Source: CAIVVT01 sp052145115
Lineage (GTDB): Bacteria; Acidobacteriota; Terriglobia; Bryobacterales; Bryobacteraceae
Reading direction: 5' to 3'
Assembly (NCBI GenBank): GCA_052145115.1
Contig: JBKQPG010000025.1
Span: 62,001-126,000, forward strand
Length of the DNA stretch: 64,000 bases
Of the stretch, positions 27,526 through 36,200 are shown in pieces; within the stretch, counting starts at the first letter, position 1, and every line of letters starts with the position of its first letter. Position numbers and translations under genes: made by a program. Below the pieces are notes generated by a model, which searched no databases, was not told where the DNA came from, and saw only the letters and a list, made by a program, of their open reading frames with translations.

Positions 27526-29076
27526 ATGTCTGCCCTGCCCCGCATTGTAATCTGGCGCCAGGCTGTCCCCCGCATGCTGGCGGACTTCCTGATCGTGCAT
27601 CTGTGCCTGATCGCGGCGATGGTCATTTCCGTGTTCTATCAGACGGCGGCCGGCAATCCCGGACTGGCGCGCGAAATCACATCCGGCTTTCTGCGCTACT
27701 ACACCGGCTTCTTCTGTCTGCTCTGCCCTATCTTCCCGCTGGTCTTTCTCCTGAACGGTTTCTACACCCGCTCCCGCGGCTATGCCGGCCGGTACAAGGC
27801 GCTCGTAATCCTGCGTGGCGTGGCGGTGGCTCTGCTGGTTTACTTCGGCCTGAACTACCTGCTGTTCGGGACCACCGGAGTGGGTCGCAGCGTGGGTCTG
27901 CCGTTTGTCATCTTCGTGGCGCTCGGCACCGCCGGCGCCCGCCTGCTCAAGGAGTTCGTCGAGCGCCGTTTCGACGTGAAGCCCAGAAACGTCGTGACGG
28001 ATGCGGGGCGCTCCGGATGCGTCCTGGTCGTGGGAGGCGCGGGTTACATCGGCTCGTTGCTCGTGGAGCGGCTGCTCGAAAAGGGATACCGGGTGAGAGT
28101 GCTCGATAGCCTGTTGTACGGGGACGAGCCCTTGCGCCCCGTCCGCAACAATCCCGAATTCGAGCTGCTGGTCGGAGACTGCCGCAACATCCAGGACGTG
28201 GTTCGAGCCGTGCAAGGGGTCGAATCGATTGTGGACCTGGCGGCCATCGTGGGGGATCCGGCCTGTGAACTGGATCACAAACCGGCTCTGGAAACCAATT
28301 ACGCCGCCACGCGGATGTTGATAGAAGTCGCCAAGGGCAACGGCGTGCGCCGCCTGGTGTTCGCTTCCAGTTGCAGCGTCTACGGAGCGACGGACCTGGA
28401 GATGGACGAGCAATCCGCCGTCCGGCCAATCTCGCTTTACGGCCAAACGAAGGTCGACTCGGAGCAGGCCTTACGGGAGGCCAGAAGCCCGACGTTCCAT
28501 CCGGTCATCCTGCGCTTCGCCACCGTGTTCGGCCTGGGCTACCGGCCGCGCTTCGATCTGGTGGTGAACCTGCTTACGGCGAAGGCCCGCCAGGAGGGCG
28601 TCATTACGGTCTTCAACGGCCAGCAGTGGCGGCCCTTCATTCACGTCCGCGACGTGGTCGAGGCAACGGTCAAGGTTCTGGAGGCCCCCGCGCGCTTTGT
28701 CAGCGGCGAAATCTTCAATGTCGGCGACTCCCGCATGAACCATACGCTCTCTGAAGTGGGTGAACTCATCCGCGCCACGTTGCCGGCCACTCGCGTCGAG
28801 CATATCGAGAACGCCGACCGGCGCAACTATCGCGTCTGTTTCGACAAGATCCACTCCCGGCTGGGCTTTCGCGCCCGCTACTCTCTGCGCGACGGCATCG
28901 AGGAGCTGAAGAAGGCTTTCGATGCCCGGATTATCGAGGATTACAAGGATCTGCGTTACCATAATCAGCGCTTCCTGCAGGCGGCCGGCAGTCCGGCCCA
29001 CAAGAACGAACTCGATGGCCTCCTGATGGCCGCATTCGCGGCCTGCCCGACCCGCCACAGCGTAGTCGAAGCCTGA
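27526..29076 (+). CDS. membrane-anchored extended SDR (four-helix domain fused to UGE-like epimerase)
   Basis: A 516-residue fusion. Residues about 15-145 form four hydrophobic helices (MLADFLIVHLCLIAAMVIS, FFCLLCPIFPLVFLLNGFY, LRGVAVALLVYFGLNYLLFG and LPFVIFVALGTAGARLL), similar in layout to the anchor of FlaA1/WbpM/CapD dehydratases. The rest is one complete extended SDR: NAD loop GGAGYIGSLL near 170-177, FASSCSVYG, catalytic Y305-x3-K309 (LYGQTKVDSE), and FNVGDSRMNHTLSEV. The soluble part looks like a UDP-glucose 4-epimerase or dehydratase rather than the CapD core. It likely modifies a nucleotide sugar at the membrane. The substrate is unknown. Confidence 0.82.
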   Translation: MSALPRIVIWRQAVPRMLADFLIVHLCLIAAMVISVFYQTAAGNPGLAREITSGFLRYYTGFFCLLCPIFPLVFLLNGFYTRSRGYAGRYKALVILRGVAVALLVYFGLNYLLFGTTGVGRSVGLPFVIFVALGTAGARLLKEFVERRFDVKPRNVVTDAGRSGCVLVVGGAGYIGSLLVERLLEKGYRVRVLDSLLYGDEPLRPVRNNPEFELLVGDCRNIQDVVRAVQGVESIVDLAAIVGDPACELDHKPALETNYAATRMLIEVAKGNGVRRLVFASSCSVYGATDLEMDEQSAVRPISLYGQTKVDSEQALREARSPTFHPVILRFATVFGLGYRPRFDLVVNLLTAKARQEGVITVFNGQQWRPFIHVRDVVEATVKVLEAPARFVSGEIFNVGDSRMNHTLSEVGELIRATLPATRVEHIENADRRNYRVCFDKIHSRLGFRARYSLRDGIEELKKAFDARIIEDYKDLRYHNQRFLQAAGSPAHKNELDGLLMAAFAACPTRHSVVEA

Positions 29077-29261
29077 GGCCCGCCCTCGTCCGATCGGCCC
29101 ATGAAATACTTCCTCGTCGCCGGCGCGCGCCCGACGAGCCCTGATTCATGCTGCTGCAGATCGCTTGGAAACAGCGCCGCAAATTGCACATCCGAGTCCT
29201 GCGCCAGCCGCATGCCGCAGAATCCGCAGCCCCGCAACCGGATCCGCTGCCGCCGCCGGCT

Positions 29262-30020
29262 ATGATCGACATTCATAGCCATGTGCTCTGGGGCCTGGAC
29301 GACGGGGCCGCCAGCCGCGAAGACAGCCTCGCCATGCTCGATTCCGCTGCCGGGCACGGCACCACCGCGCTGGTCGCGACGCCTCATTCCAACGCCCAAT
29401 ACGCCTACCAGCAGGAATTGACCGACGCGCGGATCGCGGACCTGACCGCGCACACCGGCGATCGCCCGCAACTCCTGCGCGGATGCGATTTTCATCTTAG
29501 CTTCGAGAACCTCGACGGACTGCTCGCCCAGCCCGTCAAATACACCATCAACGGCCGACAGTATCTGCTCGTGGAATGTCCCGATTCTTGCATTGGGCGG
29601 CACACCGAAAACGTCTTCCGCCGGCTCCTCGAGGCCCGCATTGTGCCCATCGTCACTCATCCCGAGCGCAACCCGATTCTCCAGCGCAAGCTCAGCCGGA
29701 TCGAGGCCTGGGTGGAGCTGGGATGCCTGGTGCAGGTCACCGCGCTCTCAATTACCGGCGGTTTCGGCCACGCGGCCAAATCCGCGGCGGACAAGCTGCT
29801 CCAGCGCGGGCTGGTGCACGTGGTCGCCTCGGACGCTCACGATGCCGTGCACCGCCATCCCCGCCTGGATGAAGCCTACGCGGTGGTGCGATCGCGCTGC
29901 GGCCAGGACTCAGCCGAGTTCCTCTTTTGCGACAATCCCCGCGCCATCGTCGACGGCCGGCCCCTTCCAGGGGGAAAACAGCTCCTGGCGCAGCCCGCGA
30001 AAGCGTGTTGGCCGTTTTGA
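29262..30020 (+). CDS. PHP-type protein-tyrosine phosphatase, CpsB/YwqE family
   Basis: A 252-residue manganese-dependent phosphatase of the PHP fold. The N-terminal metal motif is MIDIHSHVLWGLDDGA, then ATPHSN, the HPERN motif and the late ASDAHD motif, all metal ligands of this family. It should dephosphorylate the tyrosine tail of Wzc, encoded at 11743, to cycle polymerisation. ATG 29262 is chosen because family members start at this M-I-D-I-H-S-H; an in-frame ATG at 29148 would add 38 residues without similarity. A 54-codon frame from 29101 ends in TGA overlapping this ATG. It is the last gene of the cluster. Confidence 0.88.
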   Translation: MIDIHSHVLWGLDDGAASREDSLAMLDSAAGHGTTALVATPHSNAQYAYQQELTDARIADLTAHTGDRPQLLRGCDFHLSFENLDGLLAQPVKYTINGRQYLLVECPDSCIGRHTENVFRRLLEARIVPIVTHPERNPILQRKLSRIEAWVELGCLVQVTALSITGGFGHAAKSAADKLLQRGLVHVVASDAHDAVHRHPRLDEAYAVVRSRCGQDSAEFLFCDNPRAIVDGRPLPGGKQLLAQPAKACWPF

Positions 30021-30119
30021 ACCGACCTGCATTTCTTCCCCCTGCCCGTCTCCCCTGATACGACCCCGGCCTGACTGCTCCGGCGTACCGAGTGATTATC
30101 AACCGCAACACCAAACCCT

Positions 30120-30443
30120 ATGGATTGCCCAAAGTGTAAGGCCCCTCACGCCCACCGCTCGCATCGCCAGAATCTGGTGGAACGGCTGGCCAGCATCTTT
30201 GCTTTCTACCCTTTTCGTTGCAATGCCTGCCAGCATCGCTTCCAGCGCTTCCGTTATGCCATCCCTGTAATGACCGAAGCCGACGAGCCCCCTGCGGCCC
30301 GTGCGCTCAGAGCGACCCGCGCGGCCAAGCAGTGGCAGCGCAAACGGCGGGAGATCCTGCTCTACTCCGTCGCGGCGCTGTGTTTCGTCGCCTTCTTGTA
30401 TTACATTACCCGTGAACGAGGTCCCGCTCCCGACGGCAACTGA
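30120..30443 (+). CDS. small zinc-ribbon membrane protein of unknown function
   Basis: A 107-residue protein. Residues 3-6 (CPKC) and 34-37 (CNAC) form a zinc ribbon. A basic amphipathic stretch follows, then a single hydrophobic helix at about 80-95 (ILLYSVAALCFVAFLYYI) and a short polar end. I do not recognise a named family, and small zinc-ribbon membrane proteins of this form are usually uncharacterised. It starts 99 bases after the phosphatase gene and may be cotranscribed with it. Its 3' end overlaps the convergent TPR gene by 43 bases. Confidence 0.75.
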   Translation: MDCPKCKAPHAHRSHRQNLVERLASIFAFYPFRCNACQHRFQRFRYAIPVMTEADEPPAARALRATRAAKQWQRKRREILLYSVAALCFVAFLYYITRERGPAPDGN

Positions 30444-31702
30444 ACAGTACGCTTCAGCTCCATGCGCCGCAGGCTGATGAACCCTTCGATGCGCGTGGTC
30501 CCCGGCGTCCGCTGGTAGCTCAGCGCCAGCCGAACCAGCCGGCAGCCCGCCGGAGTGACAAACTCGAGCCGGCCCCGCTTCGCGGTCTCCGCCGACAGAT
30601 CCTCCGGCCGTTCCGCCGCCCGCCTCTCCTCCCTCGTCCCGCGCAGCATCACGCTCCGTCCGCCCATCGCCTCTCTCAGCTTCCACGCCAGGCCGCTGGC
30701 GGCCGGGAGGCCCGCGGTTTGATATTCGAACTGCAGCTCGCAGCCCGTGTTTTCCAGCACCGGCAGGTACTCCACTAAGACCTCGCAACTCTCTGGTTGC
30801 CGTCCCGAAAAGGTCAGCCGCAGACCGCGCGGATGCTCCTCTCTCGAGCCGCTGATCCCCTCCACTCCCGGCAACCGCCAGTCGAACCCCTGCGAGCTCG
30901 GCGCCACGGCGAACTCGCCGTTGGTCAGGCTTCTGCCTTGGGCCGGATCCAGCGCCCCGAACGGGATGCGGTGATGGGCCGCCAGACCATTCCAGATCTC
31001 CAGCGCCCGCTCCGCGCGCCCCTGCTCCACCATCCGGTCGAACGTCGCCATCAGCAGCGGCAGATCCTCCATCCGATTGGCTTCGAGCACTTTCAACGTC
31101 ACCTTGCCGGCTGCGTCCCCCCGTCCAACTTCCATCAGGTGCGCCAGGTAGGCGGCTGTCACATCCGCATCGCGGCTAGCCAGGCGCTCCATCAGATTCC
31201 CGTCTTCCACCACCCTGCCGCACAGCCGGATCAGCGGCCTCGAATCTCCGAAAATCCTCTGCGCCGCCAACCGGGCCCATTCCCAGAAACGCTGCGTGTC
31301 GCCTCGCCGATAGTAGTAATTGGTCAGCGTCCAGCGGGGCAGATATTGCTGGTCCTCCGTCGCCGCTCGCAGCAGGCATTGCTCGGCCCGGGCGTACTCC
31401 CCGTCCGCTTCATGCCGCAGGCCCAGCTCTATCCAGCTGCGGCTGTCCGAGGGTTTCAGTTCCACCGCGCGCCCCAGTTCCGCCAGCGATTGATTGGCCT
31501 CCCCGGCGGCCAGTAGCAACGCCAGCTGGAAATGATACTCGGCCCGCTCCGGCGTCCACTCCAAGGCGCGCTTCAGGCCGGCCGGCGTCTCCTCCCGCGC
31601 CCATCGGTCCGCCACTCCCACTCTCACCGACCACGCCGCCGCGGCCGCGAGCGCCACCACCCACGCCGCCTGGGCGATCCAGCGCGCCACGCCTCCGCTC
31701 AT
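30401..31702 (-). CDS. TPR protein with N-terminal membrane helix
   Basis: A 433-residue protein with an N-terminal hydrophobic helix (WIAQAAWVVALAAAAAWSV) and TPR-like repeats from about residue 50 to 240 (RAEYHFQLALLLAAGEANQS, then DSRSWIELGLRHEADGEYARAEQ in outline). The C-terminal 170 residues form a beta-rich domain (SSQGFDWRLPGVEGISG) of unknown fold that could be a jelly roll. ATG 31700-31702 overlaps the stop of the DnaJ gene (ATGA), so the two are coupled. TPR proteins of this kind occur with O-antigen ligase genes in Acidobacteria. The precise function is unknown. Confidence 0.75.
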   Translation of the reverse strand: MSGGVARWIAQAAWVVALAAAAAWSVRVGVADRWAREETPAGLKRALEWTPERAEYHFQLALLLAAGEANQSLAELGRAVELKPSDSRSWIELGLRHEADGEYARAEQCLLRAATEDQQYLPRWTLTNYYYRRGDTQRFWEWARLAAQRIFGDSRPLIRLCGRVVEDGNLMERLASRDADVTAAYLAHLMEVGRGDAAGKVTLKVLEANRMEDLPLLMATFDRMVEQGRAERALEIWNGLAAHHRIPFGALDPAQGRSLTNGEFAVAPSSQGFDWRLPGVEGISGSREEHPRGLRLTFSGRQPESCEVLVEYLPVLENTGCELQFEYQTAGLPAASGLAWKLREAMGGRSVMLRGTREERRAAERPEDLSAETAKRGRLEFVTPAGCRLVRLALSYQRTPGTTRIEGFISLRRMELKRTVQLPSGAGPRSRVM

Positions 31703-32808
31703 CGCCGTTCCCGCTGCCGGATCAGCCACGCTTCACCCGAAGCCAGCGCCCCCCGGCTGCCGAACTCCGTCGTCCACCACACCACCCGCATCAGGTTCGG
31801 CGATTGCAAGGTCAGCTCGGCCTCGCCCTTGGCTCCGTCCTTCGAAGCCCAGCTCATTCTCGCCAGTTTCCCGTCGTCTGACTTCCCTTGGGCGTGAAAT
31901 ATAACTTGCGGTGGCACTGCTTTGTCTGCCACTTTGTACTGCGCGCGATAATTACCCGCAATTATGCCCTGCTCTTCCCCGATAAGAAACTCAATATACT
32001 GTGCCGGATAAGCGCCCGCGCCCGCCTTTCCTCCATATTCTGGGGAATAAAACCAATTCCCGGCAAATGCCGGCTCCGCGCCGCGGGCCTCCCACTGCCC
32101 CGCCCTGGCCGCAGGCGTTTCGGTCGTGCCCGGACTCGGAGGCGCCTCTCTTTCCGTTTCCATCGGCGCCGCGGCCGCCGGCTCAGCCAGCCCCGCCACC
32201 TGGGGCTGGGCCGCTTCCGCACTCTCCATTCGGCCCTCGAAATCCGCTCCCGCCCCCTCTTCGACCCGCGGCGCAGCCCCTCCTCCGGCCTTCGCGACTA
32301 TCCGCCTGGAATCCGCTTGTCCGGCCTGCGGCGCAACGCGCGCCGCCTCCGCCGGCGGGGCCGGCGCCGCCGCCTCCGGAACCGTTCGCGGCCCATTTTC
32401 CGTCAGCGCCATCTCATCGCCAACCTCGTGCCACAAGGCCGCTACCAACACTCCCATCGCGCCCACAATGAACAGCACATGCCACTGCTTCAGCGTGCGG
32501 CGCTTCCAGCCCGTGACCGGCGCCTTCGCCCGCCCGAATCTCGACCTCGCCGGACCCGGGACAACCGCCCGCTCACCGGCCATCCGCTCCTCGGTTGCCA
32601 GCCGCTGATCGTATTCCCGTCGTTTTTCCGCATCCGTCAGCGTCGCCAGAACCTCATTCAACCGCCGCATCTGGCGCTCGGCCATGGCCCGTAACTTCTC
32701 ATCCAGTTGCCCGTCCGGATGGATCAGCCGCGCCAGCGTCTTGTACGCTCGATGCACCTCCTCGATGCTTGCATCGCGGCTCACGCCAAGCTCGTCGTAA
32801 TAATTCAT
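31699..32808 (-). CDS. membrane-anchored J-domain protein
   Basis: A 369-residue protein. Residues 1-65 are a J domain beginning MNYYDELGVSRDASIEEVH with the HPD motif at residues 30-32, so it should stimulate an Hsp70. A membrane helix lies near residues 108-128 (WHVLFIVGAMGVLVAALWHE). A low-complexity Ala/Pro/Glu linker follows to about 245, and then a beta-rich C-terminal domain (GNWFYSPEY, YIEFLIGEEQGIIAGNY). No zinc finger or DnaJ C-terminal substrate domain is present. ATG 32806-32808 matches the usual J-domain start. The C-terminal part is expected outside the membrane. It is coupled to the TPR gene by a 4-base overlap. Confidence 0.82.
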   Translation of the reverse strand: MNYYDELGVSRDASIEEVHRAYKTLARLIHPDGQLDEKLRAMAERQMRRLNEVLATLTDAEKRREYDQRLATEERMAGERAVVPGPARSRFGRAKAPVTGWKRRTLKQWHVLFIVGAMGVLVAALWHEVGDEMALTENGPRTVPEAAAPAPPAEAARVAPQAGQADSRRIVAKAGGGAAPRVEEGAGADFEGRMESAEAAQPQVAGLAEPAAAAPMETEREAPPSPGTTETPAARAGQWEARGAEPAFAGNWFYSPEYGGKAGAGAYPAQYIEFLIGEEQGIIAGNYRAQYKVADKAVPPQVIFHAQGKSDDGKLARMSWASKDGAKGEAELTLQSPNLMRVVWWTTEFGSRGALASGEAWLIRQRERR

Positions 32809-33391
32809 TCTGCCGGCCGGGACTCCAATTCTACACTCCATCCAACGGCGCCCACGCGCCTTGTTCGAGGCGCCGCGAATCCACGCGCCCGCCGCCCACA
32901 ATGTGATCCCACTTAGAATAAAGTGCTGGCGGCCAGGCGCTTGCTCTCAGCTCCTGAACTCACTTTTGCCACTGCCGCTCAGGCCGGCGTTCCCTGGGGC
33001 CCACGCCGTCTCCCTCGTCGCCACCAACGTGCTCTGGCGGCCTAGCAGATCCCCGCCGTTCTCGCTCTCTCGCCGCAGTCAACCGAGATTTCATTTGTCT
33101 TACGGTTGCGCTACGTCCTGATCCGAAGACCTGGGTGCCCCCGCGCCCTCGCCTCAATTGAACGCCCATTTTCCTTCCCGCGCGGGGCAGAACGATCCGG
33201 TCGGATCGCAATGAGAAACTCCTTGCAAACAACAGTATACAATTGTCATTCACTTTCTTTGCAAAGGACAGTCATAGTCCTAGCGCTTCAATATTATGCC
33301 ATTTTTAATCTGCCGGAAACGCTTTTAATTCTTGATTCTCCAGGCTCAGAGCGCTATTCTACAGATGGGTTAGTGTGATTGGAGGAACAGA
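32809..33391. other. gene-free divergent promoter region
   Basis: A 583-base gap between the leftward DnaJ-TPR pair and the rightward FecR gene. The first 400 bases are GC-rich with only short domain-free frames. The last 180 bases, from about 33210, are AT-rich and should hold the FecR promoter; an inverted AGGAC/GTCCT pair lies near 33267-33283. A strong GGAGGA ribosome site precedes the FecR start. No RNA gene or mobile element was seen. Confidence 0.5.
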
Positions 33392-34273
33392 ATGTTCAAA
33401 ACGCTTGTTCTCCTTATAACCGGCGGCTGTTTATCGGCGCTGGTTGCGGTTCCTCCGCCGGTGGGAGTCGTCAGCTCCACCGGCGAGTTCCGCGTTGACG
33501 GTGCGACCATTCAGGGCAACAGCACGCTCTTCGATGGCACTGTGGTGGAGAGCGTATCCGCCCGCTCCGTGCTCCAGATCTCCGGCGCGCGGATTACTCT
33601 GCTGCCCGCCTCCCGGGCCACGGTCTACCGCGATCGCGCGGTCATTGAACAAGGCTCCGGCATCGTCTCCCATGCGCGACAGTTGGTCGTCGAGGCGGCC
33701 AGTTTGCGCATCACTCCCGCGGCCGGCGATGCCATCGTCCAGGTCGAAAGGACCGGCCAGTCCCAGGTGGTCGTCACTACCCAGGCCGGCTCCGCCGAGG
33801 TGCGCAATGCCTCCGGCCTCCTCATCGCCAGCGTGAATCCGAACAGGGCTCTGGCCTTTGACGCTCCGGTCCCGGCCAATCAGGCCTCCGGCGCCGTCAA
33901 ACTCACTGGCGTCGTGCAGTCGGAAGGTGGGAGTTATTTCCTCACCGACAGCACCACCGGGGTCAAGGTTCAGTTGCGGGGCGAGAACCTGAACCGCTAC
34001 GTCGGCGAACAGGTCACTTTTGAAGGCTCCGTCATCCCCGGCGCTACGCCTGCGGGCGGCGCTTCGGAGGTCGTGCAGGTGGTTACCCTGAACGTGGTCC
34101 GTCCGGCGTCAAACGCGGCCAGCGCGACGACCAGGACGGCAGCCCACGGCGGCGGCGCGCTCTCGCCGGCGGCCCTCGCCGCCCTGATTGGAGGCGTCAC
34201 TGTGACCGAGACCTTGGTCTCCCTCAAATCCGTTGGCGCGCTCGGCTCAACTACGCCCGTGAGCCGCCCGTAG
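33392..34273 (+). CDS. secreted FecR-like protein with OB-like domain
   Basis: A 293-residue exported protein with a signal peptide (MFKTLVLLITGGCLSALVAV). A FecR-type beta segment spans about residues 25-150 (GEFRVDGATIQGNSTLFDGT, then RITLLPASRATVYRDRAVIE). A second small beta-barrel-like domain near 170-235 (KLTGVVQSEGGSYFLTDSTT, then YVGEQVTFEGSV) resembles an OB fold. The end has a hydrophobic Gly-rich segment. No membrane-spanning anti-sigma part is present, so a role as anti-sigma factor is unlikely. It starts with GGAGGA six bases upstream and sits just before a Wzy-like gene. Confidence 0.75.
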   Translation: MFKTLVLLITGGCLSALVAVPPPVGVVSSTGEFRVDGATIQGNSTLFDGTVVESVSARSVLQISGARITLLPASRATVYRDRAVIEQGSGIVSHARQLVVEAASLRITPAAGDAIVQVERTGQSQVVVTTQAGSAEVRNASGLLIASVNPNRALAFDAPVPANQASGAVKLTGVVQSEGGSYFLTDSTTGVKVQLRGENLNRYVGEQVTFEGSVIPGATPAGGASEVVQVVTLNVVRPASNAASATTRTAAHGGGALSPAALAALIGGVTVTETLVSLKSVGALGSTTPVSRP

Positions 34274-34313
34274 CCCGCCCCGCAATGGCGGGAAGATTGC
34301 TCTGGAATCTCGC

Positions 34314-35522
34314 ATGCCCGCTCTTCTGGCGGCGCTCTTTTTCTTTGCCATCCTGACGCTCTGGGTGAGCGCCTGGTGGCCGGTTGCGGTCTTCGAGGCC
34401 GGAATCTGCGCGTTCGCGGCTGTGGCCCTCCTCCGCGCGCGCAGAACCCCGTTCCCATTCACTTTCCCCCTCGTCCCCTTGACCTTCGCGCCCGCCTGGG
34501 GCGCGTTCCAATGGCTTACGGGACGCACCGTTTATTCCTTTGATACGCGCTCCGGCATCGCCCACTGGACCGCCTTTCTGGCCGTCTTCCTCTGCGCCTT
34601 CCTCCTCTTCCGTGACGCGCCCATCCGGCGCTGGTTCCGCGCCGCAATGCTGTGGTTCGCATTCCTGCTCGCGATCCTCGCTACCCTCCAGACCTTCACC
34701 TCCAGCGGCCAGGTCTTCTGGCTTTTCCCGTCCGGCTACACCGACTACGTGATGGGCCCGTTCCTCTCCCGCAACCACTACGCCGCCTTCATCGAGGTCG
34801 TGCTGCCCATCGCCTTGTATGAAGCTTTTCGCCGCCAGCGCCCTACCCTGCTCTACTGCGCGATGGCCGCCGCCATGTACGCCTCCGTCATCGCCTCGGC
34901 CTCCCGCGCCGGTATGCTGCTCGCTACGGCCGAGATCGCGGCCGTCATCGCGCTGGTCTCGATTCGCGGCGGCGTGAATGGCCATAAAATCGGTGCAACC
35001 CTCCTCCGCATCCTCGCTTCGTTTGCCCTGTTCACCGCGCTGGTCGGATGGGGCAACCTGTGGAGCCGTTTCCGGGTCCCCGATCCGATGCAGATCCGCC
35101 GCCAGCTCGTGCTCTCAACGCTGCACATGATCGCCGCCCACCCCTGGTTCGGCGTCGGCCTGGGCGCCTGGGCAACGGCCTATCCCCGCTACGCCCTCAC
35201 CGATGCCGGCCTGTTCGCCAATCAGGCACACAACGATTGGCTTCAGTGGACCGCTGAAGGCGGTCTGCCCTTCGGCCTCATGCTGGCTGCGCTGTTCTTC
35301 TGGTGCTTGCGTCCCGCCATCTCATCCGTGTGGGGCCTGGGCGTGATCGCCGTCTTCCTTCATGCCCTCGTCGACTACCCCTTCTCACGTCCCGCACTCG
35401 GCTCCTGCCCCATCCTCATCCTGGCCATGCTCGCGGCCTGGCAGTGCGGCCGTTCGGCGCGCGGCAACGACCCTTCGCCGCCGGCTCCGGACCCCGCTTC
35501 CCCGCCCTCGCCGTCCATTTGA
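34314..35522 (+). CDS. O-antigen ligase/polymerase family membrane protein
   Basis: A 402-residue polytopic membrane protein with about ten helices and the Wzy_C/WaaL loop. Typical motifs are GPFLSRNHYAAFIEVVLPIA and the large loop GVGLGAWATAYPRYALTDA, then NQAHNDWLQWTAEGGLPFG, where the HND segment holds the conserved His. These are clearer ligase/polymerase signatures than in the first Wzy of the window. It begins 41 bases after the FecR gene. It could ligate or polymerise a second envelope glycan. A Pro-rich tail ends the protein. Confidence 0.88.
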   Translation: MPALLAALFFFAILTLWVSAWWPVAVFEAGICAFAAVALLRARRTPFPFTFPLVPLTFAPAWGAFQWLTGRTVYSFDTRSGIAHWTAFLAVFLCAFLLFRDAPIRRWFRAAMLWFAFLLAILATLQTFTSSGQVFWLFPSGYTDYVMGPFLSRNHYAAFIEVVLPIALYEAFRRQRPTLLYCAMAAAMYASVIASASRAGMLLATAEIAAVIALVSIRGGVNGHKIGATLLRILASFALFTALVGWGNLWSRFRVPDPMQIRRQLVLSTLHMIAAHPWFGVGLGAWATAYPRYALTDAGLFANQAHNDWLQWTAEGGLPFGLMLAALFFWCLRPAISSVWGLGVIAVFLHALVDYPFSRPALGSCPILILAMLAAWQCGRSARGNDPSPPAPDPASPPSPSI

Positions 35523-35579
35523 CCTCGGCCCTGCCCTGCGGTCCGCGCGCCCGCCGCCGCGTGCCGTAGTCTGAAGAGG

Positions 35580-36200
35580 ATGTCTCGCTACAGTCCCTCC
35601 TCGGGGGAGTGGAAGGTCTTGAAGGCGCTCAAGCGGCCCGATCAGATCCAGCGCTTCCTCGATGATGACGTGGCCTACAACCTCGAGCCCGCCGGTCCCA
35701 CCTGTCTCTCGCCGCGGCTGGCCCTGCGCCACATGACCGCGCACTGCATGGAAGGCGCGCTCCTGGCCGCCGCCGCCCTGCGCGTTCAAGGTCATCCCCC
35801 TCTGCTGCTCGATCTCGAGTCCGTGCGCGACGACGATCACGTCCTGGCCGTCTTTCGGCACTCCGGCTGTTGGGGCGCCATCGCCAAGTCGAACTACTCC
35901 GGCCTGCGCTTCCGCGACCCCGTCTACCGCTCGCTCCGCGAGCTGGTCATGAGCTACTTCCCGCACTACTTCAACCTGCAGGGCGAGAAAACTCTGCGCG
36001 CCTTTTCCACCCGACCCGTCAACCTGGCGCGTTTCGACCCTCAGGGTTGGATGACCGCCGCCGAGCCCGTCTGGTACATCCCCGAGTATCTCTGCACCGT
36101 CCCTCACACGCGCCTCTTGACGCCCGCCCAGATTCGCCGCCTCCCCAGGATGGACCGCCGCCTGTTCGCCGCCGGCCGCCTCGGCAGCGCCGACCATTGA
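35580..36200 (+). CDS. transglutaminase-like fold protein
   Basis: A 206-residue soluble protein without signal peptide. The probable papain-like centre is C56 in TAHCMEGALLAAAALRVQG, followed by PLLLDLESVRDDDHVLAVF with H87 in the position of the catalytic His. The third residue is not certain. This Cys-helix plus Asp-His-strand pattern is that of bacterial transglutaminase-like proteins, often peptidases or amidases. The gene lies 58 bases after the Wzy/WaaL gene on the same strand. The substrate is unknown. I infer an envelope-related role only from context. Confidence 0.65.
   Translation: MSRYSPSSGEWKVLKALKRPDQIQRFLDDDVAYNLEPAGPTCLSPRLALRHMTAHCMEGALLAAAALRVQGHPPLLLDLESVRDDDHVLAVFRHSGCWGAIAKSNYSGLRFRDPVYRSLRELVMSYFPHYFNLQGEKTLRAFSTRPVNLARFDPQGWMTAAEPVWYIPEYLCTVPHTRLLTPAQIRRLPRMDRRLFAAGRLGSADH

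Noticed and set aside
29101..29265. A 54-codon frame starting MKYFLVAGARP that ends in ATGA overlapping the phosphatase start
   Set aside because: The first residues recall LpxB by chance, the rest is Cys/Arg-rich without similarity, and no ribosome site precedes it. It was used only as weak support for the phosphatase start.
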